Shown: one piece after another, positions 56,657 through 64,000 of the stretch
How the letters are laid out: the number at the start of each line of letters is the position of its first letter
How positions within the stretch are numbered: the first letter of the stretch is position 1
Assembly (NCBI GenBank): GCA_965199135.1
Contig: OZ240685.1
Coordinates: 1,736,001 to 1,800,000, forward strand
DNA length: 64,000 nt
Source of the DNA: EB88 sp965199135
GTDB lineage: Bacteria > Acidobacteriota > Terriglobia > Terriglobales > Acidobacteriaceae
Direction of reading: 5' to 3'
Notes under the pieces: generated by a model
What the model was told of the DNA's origin: nothing
Seen by the model: the letters and a program-made list of their open reading frames with translations, nothing else
Databases searched by the model: none
Position numbers and translations under genes: made by a program

Positions 56657-57841
56657 GTGACGGGTTGGCAGCGGTGTGCAGTCTTGCTTGGGCTTCTGGG
56701 AACCACAGGGATCGGCGCCGCGGAAGCCGTGCAGCCGATCGCGATCCGCATGGCAGCGGAGGGCTGGCACGTTGTAGGCGATCGCGAAAGCGGCGGAAAG
56801 CAGGACGTGCAGTTCATCGGGCATGAGGGCTTCCCGGAGGGCGCTGTGGTGATCAAGGCAGGCGCGGTGGTGCTGAACAACTTCCGCTTCCGCGACGGAA
56901 CCATCGAGTACGACATGAAGGGGATCGGGGAAGATATTCCGGGGATCCAGTTTCGAAAGCCCGGTGCCGGGGGAAAGCAGGATGCGGAAGAGTTCTACGT
57001 GCGGACTTTCCCGGAGTGTCGTGCCTCGAACGATTGCATCCAGTACGCCCCGGAGATCCACGGCTCGATGCTCTGGAACAGCTACCCGCAGTACCAGACG
57101 CAGGCCTTTATCCTCGATGGCTGGAACCACTTCAGGCTGGTGATTCACGGCAGCCGAATGAATGTGTACATCAACCGGCAGCCAGCGCCGGCGCTCGTCG
57201 TCGGCAAGCTCGAGAGTGATGCGGCAGAAGGCACGATCGAGCTGCGTGGGCCTGCTGTCTTCGCGAACCTCGTGGTCACACCGGGTGCCACCGAGGGGCT
57301 GCCCGCCCAGCCAACTCCGGATCCCACCGTGGCCGACGCTGCGATCGTTCGCCACTGGCAACTTGGGCCCGAAACGCCCGCGCACTACGGCACCGCGCCT
57401 CGATACGCGGAGCTGCGCGGAGACGCAAAGACCTGGCCGTCAGTCACTGCCGAGCGCTTTGGACTTCTCAACCTCAACCGGGATTTCACCGCCGGGGACA
57501 CGCCGCCCTCGCTGCTCTGGCTGCGCACCACGGTGGTCTCGGATCGTGATCAGCAGAAGCACGTTTCGCTGGGATGGCTGGGAGAGGTTTCCGTGTTTGT
57601 GAACGGGACGCTGGTCACCCGGGGCAAGAACTACTACTACCCGGAAGGGGAGCGCCGGAACCCGGATGGCCGGCTCTCGCTAGAAAACGGCTCCTTCGAC
57701 ATTCCCTTGAAGCAGGGCAGCAACGAGATCGTGCTGGCGCTCCGTGAGGCGGTCCATGACAGCGCGACAACGGCGAACCCCTACGGTCTCGGCGTTGAGA
57801 TGCGCTACAGCAACCTCCGGGGCATCCGGCAGGGCAAGTAA
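56657..57841 (+). CDS. Exported carbohydrate-associated protein with LamG/DUF1080-like domain
   Basis: A 394-residue protein from a GTG at 56657. Residues 1-25 are a signal peptide (MTGWQRCAVLLGLLGTTGIG). Residues about 40-215 look like a concanavalin-like beta-sandwich of the DUF1080/3-keto-disaccharide hydrolase type: NNFRFRDGTIEYDMKGIGED, VRTFPECRASNDCIQYAPE, WNHFRLVIHGSRMNVYINRQ. The second half (about 230-394) is another beta-domain, with RNPDGRLSLENGSFDIPLKQ near the end. These hints suggest carbohydrate binding or hydrolysis, with the active residues not identifiable. It follows cca after about 70 bases and precedes a convergent lipoprotein gene. Confidence 0.7.
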   Translation: MTGWQRCAVLLGLLGTTGIGAAEAVQPIAIRMAAEGWHVVGDRESGGKQDVQFIGHEGFPEGAVVIKAGAVVLNNFRFRDGTIEYDMKGIGEDIPGIQFRKPGAGGKQDAEEFYVRTFPECRASNDCIQYAPEIHGSMLWNSYPQYQTQAFILDGWNHFRLVIHGSRMNVYINRQPAPALVVGKLESDAAEGTIELRGPAVFANLVVTPGATEGLPAQPTPDPTVADAAIVRHWQLGPETPAHYGTAPRYAELRGDAKTWPSVTAERFGLLNLNRDFTAGDTPPSLLWLRTTVVSDRDQQKHVSLGWLGEVSVFVNGTLVTRGKNYYYPEGERRNPDGRLSLENGSFDIPLKQGSNEIVLALREAVHDSATTANPYGLGVEMRYSNLRGIRQGK

Positions 57842-57883
57842 GGGCTGGCCAGCGGGTGCACCCAGGCACGCGGCTGACACGGT

Positions 57884-58696
57884 TTACTGGGGCTGCTGCT
57901 GGCCTGGCTGCTGCTGCTGCGGCTGGTTCGGGTCCTGTGCTGGCGGAGCCTGCCCATGCGGTGGAGCGACCGGCTTCGGACGGTTGATGAGCTTGAAGCC
58001 ATCCCGCGTCACAAAGAGTCCCTGGGCATTCAGGTCGGTCTCCATGACCTGGCCATCGGGCGTGTAGAAGATCTCGATCACCACCGAGTTCTGGTCGCTC
58101 AGGGCGACGATCGAGTGCTTCACGGTGACGCTCTGGCCGTTGTAGGTGCCGCGCACGTCAGCCACAGTGGTGTACTCGGCGGGCACAAGAATGCCTGTCT
58201 CCTTGGGGATCAGGACCCACGCCGTCTTCGGGTGCTGCAAGGCGAGATGCGCCATCAGCGAGTAGGCGGCCGGGTCCAGGTCCGGCGCAATCACCGTGTT
58301 GCGGTGGCGATCGACCGTATTGGTGCTCTTCTTGCCATCTGCATCGATGGAGAGCTGGAGCTCGCGACCCGTGGAGTCGGAAGCCGTATTGAACTGCACG
58401 TTGTTGGCTGAGACCTTGGCGCTGTGCACCGATCCGGAGAGCTCGTCGCGTACCAGATTGTCCTGCGCATCCACCGTTACCACGCTGCGGAAGCTATAGG
58501 AGAACTTGTCGATGTTGAGCTTGCCAGAGGATGTGAGGGACCGGCCTCCCGGGATGGGTGCGGCAGAGTACTCAGCCTCGCCGACAGTCTTTCCTCCCTG
58601 GGTGATGGTGTAGTGCCCACCTCCCGGGGATGCGTTCTGTGCCTGGACCAAGGTGCAAGAAGCAAGAAGTACAAGAGGGACGAGTGCAACACGCAT
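57884..58696 (-). CDS. Putative exported lipoprotein, unknown function
   Basis: A 270-residue protein from the ATG at 58696 (AGGAG 7 bases upstream). MRVALVPLVLLASCTLVQAQ reads either as a lipobox (LASC, cysteine 14) or an ordinary signal peptide ending VQA. The mature part is beta-rich: GGHYTITQGGKTVGEAEYSA and later KLNIDKFSYSFRSVVTVDAQ, similar in style to the protein at 17419-18267. The C-terminus is a Gln/Pro-rich tail. No catalytic motif is visible. Its downstream end overlaps nothing and is convergent with the preceding gene. Confidence 0.65.
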   Translation of the reverse strand: MRVALVPLVLLASCTLVQAQNASPGGGHYTITQGGKTVGEAEYSAAPIPGGRSLTSSGKLNIDKFSYSFRSVVTVDAQDNLVRDELSGSVHSAKVSANNVQFNTASDSTGRELQLSIDADGKKSTNTVDRHRNTVIAPDLDPAAYSLMAHLALQHPKTAWVLIPKETGILVPAEYTTVADVRGTYNGQSVTVKHSIVALSDQNSVVIEIFYTPDGQVMETDLNAQGLFVTRDGFKLINRPKPVAPPHGQAPPAQDPNQPQQQQPGQQQPQ

Positions 58697-58835
58697 GGAA
58701 ATCTCCTGAGGGTTAAGACCCCAGAGCAGGAGAAAGGTTGTCGGGAGCAAGCAAGTGCAGAAACTTTAGACTTGCATCCCCATGGTCCAGCAGAGGGTGG
58801 GGCGCAGGTTTGATCGCGCCCGCGGGCGAAAAATG

Positions 58836-58859
58836 AGGCAGGAGCATGCGCTCCTGCCT
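58836..58859 (-). terminator. Terminator after the superoxide dismutase gene
   Basis: AGGCAGGAGC (58836-58845), loop ATGC, GCTCCTGCCT (58850-58859), with GAAAAAT to the left reading as T's on the minus strand. It is 23 bases from the stop of the dismutase gene. Confidence 0.85.
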
Positions 58860-58882
58860 TGTTGCATTTCCGGTACGTTTCG

Positions 58883-59497
58883 TTAGCTCTTCTGTGCTGT
58901 TTCGAAGCGCTTGTTGACTTCGTCCCAGTTCACGGTGTTCCACCAGGCGGCGAGGTAGTCGGGCCGTTTGTTCTGGTACTTGAGGTAGTAGGCATGCTCC
59001 CAGACGTCGTTGCCGAGGACGGGGTACTTGCCCTGTGAGAGGGGGTTGTCCTGGTTTGGTGTGGTGACGATCTTGAGCTTGCCGCCGTCCAGAACCAGCC
59101 AGCCCCAGCCCGAGCCGAACTGCTTTGCCGTGGTCTCGTTGAACTGCTTCTTGAAGTCCTCGAACGAACCGAAATCCTGCTTGATCTTGTCAGCAATCGC
59201 GCCGGTCGGCTCGCCGCCGCCGCCCTGCTTCATGATCGTCCAGAACATCGTGTGGTTCACATGGCCGCCGCCATTGTTGCGGACCACAGCCTTGATGTCG
59301 TCGGGAATGGTGTCAAGCGAGCGGAGCAGGTCTTCCGGTGTGTGCTTTGCGAGGTCCGGGTGCTTGTCGATCGCGCCGTTCAGGTTGGCGACGTAGGTCG
59401 CGTGGTGCTTGTCGTGGTGCAGTTTCATCGTTGCTTCGTCGATATGGGGTTCAAGCGCGGCATAGTCGTACGGCAGTGGTGGCAGTTCGTAGGCCAA
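58883..59497 (-). CDS. sodA: Fe/Mn superoxide dismutase
   Basis: A 204-residue cytoplasmic dismutase. All four metal ligands are present: H27, H82, D164 and H168 (DVWEHAYY). GGGHVNHTMFW (77-86) and GSGWGWLVLDG (128-138) favour the Mn or cambialistic group over Fe-only, but the metal cannot be assigned firmly; the symbol sodA is tentative. The initiation codon is TTG at 59497, supported by a strong AGGAGG five bases upstream. It ends at the hairpin 58836-58859 and is divergent from the glucanase-like gene. Confidence 0.95.
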   Translation of the reverse strand: MAYELPPLPYDYAALEPHIDEATMKLHHDKHHATYVANLNGAIDKHPDLAKHTPEDLLRSLDTIPDDIKAVVRNNGGGHVNHTMFWTIMKQGGGGEPTGAIADKIKQDFGSFEDFKKQFNETTAKQFGSGWGWLVLDGGKLKIVTTPNQDNPLSQGKYPVLGNDVWEHAYYLKYQNKRPDYLAAWWNTVNWDEVNKRFETAQKS

Positions 59498-59690
59498 GGT
59501 TCCTCCTCAGGTTCGGGTCGCACCCTGCGGGCGCGGCCGGGTTCACACGTATAAGGGATGCGCGGGAGGACCTCCGGGCGCAGATTGCTCGAGGCATTGT
59601 GACGTTCGGAGCTGTTCCTGCATCCCTGATGGAGATGCAGTGCAGGATTTTCACAACGGAGCTCCGCTCTGATCTCTTGTTTGGGGAGCT

Positions 59691-61148
59691 GTGTTGACGG
59701 ATCGTCGTATTTCACGTCGTGAGTTGTTGCGGGCAGCGGCTGCTGCGAGTGCCAGTGGGGCCATTACACTCGGCTCGCCCGCGGCCCACGCGCTGGGCGC
59801 CTCGAGCGGGCTCGCATACCAGAACCAGCAGCAGGCGCCGAAGACCGCGCCCGGCCAGCAGCCTCAGCCGGAGCAGTCGGCTGCCGAGAAGTACACCCAT
59901 CCGCCCGGGCAGTTCATTAACCGGCCACTGACCCAGGTCTCCAAGCAGGCCGACTCGCTGCTTGACGAGATGGAGGAGCGGGGCTGCCAGTTCTTCTACA
60001 CCGAGGCGAGCCCCAAGACGGGCCTGGTCCGGGACCGGGCTGCCGCCGCTGGTGGCTCAACCTCGCGCGTGGCCTCGATCGCGGCCACCGGCTTCGGGCT
60101 GAGTGCGTTGTGCATCGCGGCCAAGCGGGGCTACCTGCGGGCCGGCGACTGTGAGCAGCGGGTGGAGAAGACGCTGGCCTTCCTGCTCGAGGACTGCCCA
60201 CACGAGCATGGTTTCCTCTACCACTTCATCGATATCGAGAGTGGGCAGCGCATGTTCGGGTCCGAGTTGAGCTCGATCGACACGTCGCTCCTGCTCTGCG
60301 GCGTGCTGCTCTGTCGACAGTATTTTGCCGGGAACACCCGGATCGCGGCGCTGGCAACGACGTTTTACCGGCGCATCGACTGGCAGTGGATGCTGGACGA
60401 GGGCACGACGCTGTCGATGGGCTGGCTCCCGGACCAGGGTTTTCTGAAGCATCGCTGGGACATCTATGCCGAGCTGATGACGATGTACCTGATGGCGATC
60501 GGCTCCCCGACACACCCCATCCCGGTCGAGACCTGGAACGCCCTGCAGCGGCCGCTGGTCCAGTTTGGCGGCATCGAGTACATCTCGGGGCTGGCGCCGC
60601 TCTTCATCCACCAGTACGCGCATGCCTGGTGCGACTACCGCGACCAGCGCGACCTCCATGCGAACTACTTCACCAACTCCATCGCAGCGACCCGGGCACA
60701 CCAGCTTTGGTGCGTCCACCTCGGGCAGCAGTTCAACTGGATCGACCAGGATATGTGGGGGATCACGGCATCCGACTCGAAGGATGGATACCGGGTCTGG
60801 GGTGGTCCGCCCTCGATCGGGCCGCTCGACGGAACGCTGGTGCCCTGCGCTGCGGCCGGGTCGCTGCCGTTTCTGCCGGCCGAGTGCTCGCACGTGCTTC
60901 TGAGCATGCGCGAGAAGATGGGGCCCAGGGTCTGGACGCGCTATGGCTTCGTGGACGCTTTTGACAAGCGTGGCAACTGGTTTGCCGAGGACGTGCTGGG
61001 AATCGATCAGGGAATCAGCGTGATCATGGCAGAGAACCTGCGCTCGGGGTTCACCTGGCAGTACTTCATGCGGAACACCGAGATCACGCACGCGATGAAC
61101 GAGGTTCAGTTCCATCCCGATCCCGATGCAAACTCCCAGGTTTTGTAG
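59691..61148 (+). CDS. Exported PF10091 (GH144-like) glucanase
   Basis: A 485-residue protein with a twin-arginine signal, RRELLRAAAAASASG (9-23), then a Gln/Pro-rich linker to about 60. The helical (alpha/alpha)6-type core matches the glycoamylase PF10091 family: FFYTEASPKTGLVRDRA, SIAATGFGLSALCIAAKRGY, HGFLYHFIDIESGQR, SSIDTSLLLCGVLLCRQYF and later WFAEDVLGIDQGISVIMAEN. Characterised relatives are beta-1,2-glucanases (GH144/GH162); the true linkage is unknown. A GTG at 59691 or TTG at 59694 is the start, with GGGAG just upstream. It precedes GH15 by 86 bases, probably in one unit. Confidence 0.85.
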   Translation: MLTDRRISRRELLRAAAAASASGAITLGSPAAHALGASSGLAYQNQQQAPKTAPGQQPQPEQSAAEKYTHPPGQFINRPLTQVSKQADSLLDEMEERGCQFFYTEASPKTGLVRDRAAAAGGSTSRVASIAATGFGLSALCIAAKRGYLRAGDCEQRVEKTLAFLLEDCPHEHGFLYHFIDIESGQRMFGSELSSIDTSLLLCGVLLCRQYFAGNTRIAALATTFYRRIDWQWMLDEGTTLSMGWLPDQGFLKHRWDIYAELMTMYLMAIGSPTHPIPVETWNALQRPLVQFGGIEYISGLAPLFIHQYAHAWCDYRDQRDLHANYFTNSIAATRAHQLWCVHLGQQFNWIDQDMWGITASDSKDGYRVWGGPPSIGPLDGTLVPCAAAGSLPFLPAECSHVLLSMREKMGPRVWTRYGFVDAFDKRGNWFAEDVLGIDQGISVIMAENLRSGFTWQYFMRNTEITHAMNEVQFHPDPDANSQVL

Positions 61149-61234
61149 GGCAAGATGCCTGCTGAGCAGAACTTGCCCTGAACGCTTGAGAACTTGTCGC
61201 ACGAACCCGTCTAGGATGGGTGGCAGGAGACCGC

Positions 61235-63742
61235 ATGTCTGAGTTTGTGTCCGCACCCGCCGCCGAGTACCTTTGGCTGAACCAGCAGGGAGAAGCCCAT
61301 GGAGCGCCGGGGCTGCCGGGGCGCTGGACGGCCAGCGTCAAGAACACCGTGGGCTGCGCCTACTCGGCCTCATCCCGGGTCTGGTATACGACCTCACACG
61401 GCATCCTGAATGAGATCTACTACCCGACGATCGATCGGCCGCAGATCCGCGATATGGAGTTCCTGATCACGGATGGCGAAACCTTCTTCCACGAGGAAAA
61501 GCGCGACACGGAGCGGAGTTTCACCTATGTCGACGGCCACTCGCCCGCACCGCGCCAGATCAACCGCGATCCCGGTGGCCGGTATTCGCTGATCAAAGAG
61601 ACGATCTGCGACCCGCATGCCTCGGTCGTGCTCGTGAAGGTGCGGATCGAGGCCGAGGCAAGCCTGCTGCCCCGATTGCACCTTTACGCTCTCCTGGCGC
61701 CCCATCTTGGCGGGGGCGGGGAAGGGAACTCGGCCCGCGTGGTGGATGTGGCCGGCGCGCGTGTGCTGCTGGCCTGGAAAGATGGGACGTCCCTGGGCTT
61801 TGCGTCGAATTGCAACTTCAAGCGCGCTTCCTGCGGATTCGTAGGTTCGAGTGACGGCTGGCAGGATCTGAAGCACGACTTCAAAATGCACTGGGAGTAC
61901 GGCTCGGCGACCAATGGCAATATTGCGATCATGGGCGAGGTCGACCTGATGCATGCCCGCCAGGTGGATGCGAACACCCGCGAGTTTGTGGTCGGCATCG
62001 GCTTTGGAGAAAGCGCCCACGCCGCGCTCTACTCGACCCTGAGTTCGCTGGCGACACCCTTTGCCAGCCACATGGAACGCTTTCAGAAGCAGTGGGAGCG
62101 GGTGCAGCTCCCGCAGGACCTGCAACGAGCCGCGGGCGATGGCGGCCGGCAGCTGCGCATCAGTCAAAAGGTCATCCTGATGCACGAGGACAAGACCTAC
62201 GCCGGCGCCTTTATCGCGTCGCTGTCGATCCCATGGGGTTACGCCAAGGGGGATGACGACCTGGGCGGCTACCACCTGGTGTGGACCCGCGACATGGTGC
62301 AGTCGGCAACGGCGCTGCTCGCTGCCGGTCGGGTCGACACGGCGATGAGGGCGCTTGTCTATCTCGCCTGCACGCAGAAGCCGGATGGGAGCTTCGCACA
62401 AAACTTCTGGGTGAACGGTACGCCCTACTGGACAGGCATCCAGCTCGACGAGGTGGCATTTCCGATCATCCTGGCCTGGCGGCTCTGGAAGCTGAACGGC
62501 CTGACGGATTTTGACGTTTTTCCGTTTGTGGCCAGGGCGGCGGGCTTCCTGGTCCGATTTGCCCCGGTGACGCAGCAGGAGCGCTGGGAGGAAAACGCCG
62601 GGTACTCCCCCTCGACGCTGGCTGCGGTGATCTCGGCCCTGTGCTGCGCAGCGGAGATCGCCACGGCGCATGGCTCGCCCGAGCTTGGGACCTTTCTGAA
62701 CGAGCATGCGGACTGGATCCAGTCGCACCTGGAAGACTGGACTGTCACCAATGACGGCGTGCTCCACCCGGACGTCAAGCGCCACTACATGCGGATCCAG
62801 CCGCCCGGCCCCAGCGAACCCTGGTACCGGAACGATGTGGCTCCGGGCAATATCCGCCTGAACAACAGGGCGCCGTGGGAGCAGAGCGAGTTCCCGGCAA
62901 ACAGCATCATTGATGGCGGCTTTCTCGAGCTGGTGCGCTACGGGGTGCGCCGTGCCGACGATCCGATCATCATCGATTCGCTCAAGGTGGTGGACCGGGT
63001 TTTGCGTGTGGACGCGCCGCAGGGCCCATGCTGGCGTCGCTACAACCATGACGGCTATGGCGAGCAGAAGGGTGGCGGCCCTTTCCTGCACTACGGGCAA
63101 GGGCGTGCGTGGCCACTGCTAACCGGTGAGCGCGGGCACTATGAGCTCGCGGCGGGCAACAATGTGCAGCCGTTTGTGAAGGCGATGGAGGGCTTCGCGT
63201 CGCCCGGCGGCATGCTGCCGGAGCAGGTGTGGGACCAGCGGATTGCGCTGAACACGACCGCCGGCCCGGTGGTGCTGGGCGATCCTGCCGGCTCGGCGAT
63301 GCCGCTGGTGTGGGCCCATGCCGAGTACCTGAAGCTGGTTCGTTCGGCGCATGATGGCAGGGTCTTCGACAGGATCTCGGCAGTGGAAGCCCGGTACGGG
63401 AACGGCAGGCGGGAAAGCCCCATCGAGATCTGGAAGATGCGGCGGCCTATCTCGACGATCGAGGAAGGCAAGATACTGCGTGTCATCTCGGCCAATCCTT
63501 TCGAAGTGAGGTACACGACCGACAACTGGGTGACCCAGCGGACCGTCGTCTGCCGGAGCCTGGGTGCTTCGGGCTCCGTGGCCGACATTCCGCCGACACC
63601 CGCACACGCGCACGAGGTTTCGTTTACCCTGTACTGGTCCGCGGCAAAGCACTGGGAAGGTCGCAACTTCCTCGTGAAAATAATCGCGAAAAGCGACGCC
63701 GCATCGGCGCCCAGCGCGACCAACTCAGTTTCACAGGCATAA
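61235..63742 (+). CDS. GH15 glucan 1,4-alpha-glucosidase (glucoamylase)
   Basis: An 835-residue protein with an N-terminal supersandwich domain (about 30-300) and a C-terminal (alpha/alpha)6 barrel, the bacterial glucoamylase layout. It releases glucose from maltooligosaccharide and starch non-reducing ends. Key segments are YHLVWTRDMVQSATALLAAG, FWVNGTPYWTGIQLDEVAFP (with the general-acid candidate E), PWYRNDVAPGNI and GRAWPLLTGERGHYELAAG (general-base E). No signal peptide is visible, so it may act in the cytoplasm or leave by another route. ATG 61235 has GGAG seven bases upstream. It follows the glucanase gene and precedes transketolase. Confidence 0.92.
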   Translation: MSEFVSAPAAEYLWLNQQGEAHGAPGLPGRWTASVKNTVGCAYSASSRVWYTTSHGILNEIYYPTIDRPQIRDMEFLITDGETFFHEEKRDTERSFTYVDGHSPAPRQINRDPGGRYSLIKETICDPHASVVLVKVRIEAEASLLPRLHLYALLAPHLGGGGEGNSARVVDVAGARVLLAWKDGTSLGFASNCNFKRASCGFVGSSDGWQDLKHDFKMHWEYGSATNGNIAIMGEVDLMHARQVDANTREFVVGIGFGESAHAALYSTLSSLATPFASHMERFQKQWERVQLPQDLQRAAGDGGRQLRISQKVILMHEDKTYAGAFIASLSIPWGYAKGDDDLGGYHLVWTRDMVQSATALLAAGRVDTAMRALVYLACTQKPDGSFAQNFWVNGTPYWTGIQLDEVAFPIILAWRLWKLNGLTDFDVFPFVARAAGFLVRFAPVTQQERWEENAGYSPSTLAAVISALCCAAEIATAHGSPELGTFLNEHADWIQSHLEDWTVTNDGVLHPDVKRHYMRIQPPGPSEPWYRNDVAPGNIRLNNRAPWEQSEFPANSIIDGGFLELVRYGVRRADDPIIIDSLKVVDRVLRVDAPQGPCWRRYNHDGYGEQKGGGPFLHYGQGRAWPLLTGERGHYELAAGNNVQPFVKAMEGFASPGGMLPEQVWDQRIALNTTAGPVVLGDPAGSAMPLVWAHAEYLKLVRSAHDGRVFDRISAVEARYGNGRRESPIEIWKMRRPISTIEEGKILRVISANPFEVRYTTDNWVTQRTVVCRSLGASGSVADIPPTPAHAHEVSFTLYWSAAKHWEGRNFLVKIIAKSDAASAPSATNSVSQA

Positions 63743-63828
63743 AATGGGGGCTGACGGCCTGCAGTTGCTGCTTTGCCCCTGCCGCCCAACCTTCACCCCT
63801 TCCCAATTCGGAGAGAGATTTTCTACTC

Positions 63829-64000
63829 ATGAGCGATCTGGACCAGCTTTCTATCAATGCCCTGCGCTTCTTGGCGGTTGACGCCGTGGAAGCAGCGAAC
63901 AGCGGCCACCCGGGCGCCCCTCTTGGCTGCGCGCCGATCGGTTACCTGCTCTTCCACAAGTTCATGCGGCATAACCCGAAGCATTCGAAGTGGACCAACC
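63829..64000 (+). CDS. tkt: Transketolase, N-terminal part (runs off the window)
   Basis: Fifty-seven codons of the thiamine-diphosphate enzyme of the pentose phosphate and Calvin-type pathways. MSDLDQLSINALRFLAVDAV, then NSGHPGAPLGCAPIGYLLFH and FMRHNPKHSKW match the conserved transketolase N-terminus, including the SGHPG ThDP-proximal motif. CGGAGAGAG lies about 12 bases before the ATG. The rest lies beyond the right edge. Confidence 0.93.
   Translation, partial: MSDLDQLSINALRFLAVDAVEAANSGHPGAPLGCAPIGYLLFHKFMRHNPKHSKWTN

Overview
The window is about 64 kb of GC-rich bacterial chromosome. The 16S sequence, the habit of exported proteins with proline/glutamine-rich tails, and the gene content (exported GH13, GH15, a PF10091-type glucanase, intradiol dioxygenase, bicupin oxalate decarboxylase) fit a soil Acidobacteriota, most likely family Acidobacteriaceae (the Granulicella/Edaphobacter/Terriglobus group). 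That placement comes from recognising sequence style, not from a search. I see no prophage, integrative element, insertion sequence or CRISPR array.

Layout. 0-9.7 kb: small membrane and exported genes, yggS-trxB (minus strand), a 66-aa orphan, a large exported protein with an inactivated matrixin-like domain followed by Ig-like domains, a His-rich membrane protein beside a type II NADH dehydrogenase, ilvE and a MarC-family protein. 9.7-16.2 kb: a complete rRNA operon in the order 16S, tRNA-Ile(GAT), tRNA-Ala(TGC), 23S, 5S. It has a long leader, at least one good promoter, boxA-like motifs repeated in leader and spacer, a long 23S processing stem and an intrinsic terminator. 16.2-27 kb: exported and stress-type small proteins (Spy-like, DksA/TraR-like, DUF892, a holin-like membrane protein), then apt-acyP, a Tat-exported oxalate decarboxylase and efp. 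27-36 kb: a minus-strand block holding trpE, a YsnF-type stress protein, an exported alpha-glucosidase, an esterase, an intradiol dioxygenase, trpG and an exported proline-rich protein. 36-47 kb: gdhA, a membrane protein with a degenerate GGDEF domain, pgsA, an orphan GvpF/GvpL-like protein, a coiled-coil membrane protein, an aroD-aroE fusion and an M3 oligopeptidase. 47-56.6 kb: tilS and ftsH (divergent), an exported amidohydrolase, a ClC channel, cysS, and tsaD/cca (divergent); four of these act on tRNA. 56.6-64 kb: glycan-related exported proteins, superoxide dismutase, a PF10091-type glucanase, a GH15 glucoamylase and the start of transketolase.

How the genes fit together. Most are housekeeping: tryptophan and shikimate pathway, branched-chain amino acids, tRNA maturation, redox (trxB, ndh, sod), phospholipid synthesis and proteolysis (ftsH). 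The accessory theme is polysaccharide and oxalate/aromatic turnover, with exported hydrolases feeding a cytoplasmic GH15 and transketolase. The least explained items are a pseudo-GGDEF protein that keeps its c-di-GMP inhibitory site, a GvpF/L homologue with no gas-vesicle genes nearby, a pseudo-matrixin, an EF-P without a modifiable residue at the loop tip, and the His-rich membrane protein next to NDH-2. No single multi-gene locus stands out as a clearly new defence or metabolic system.
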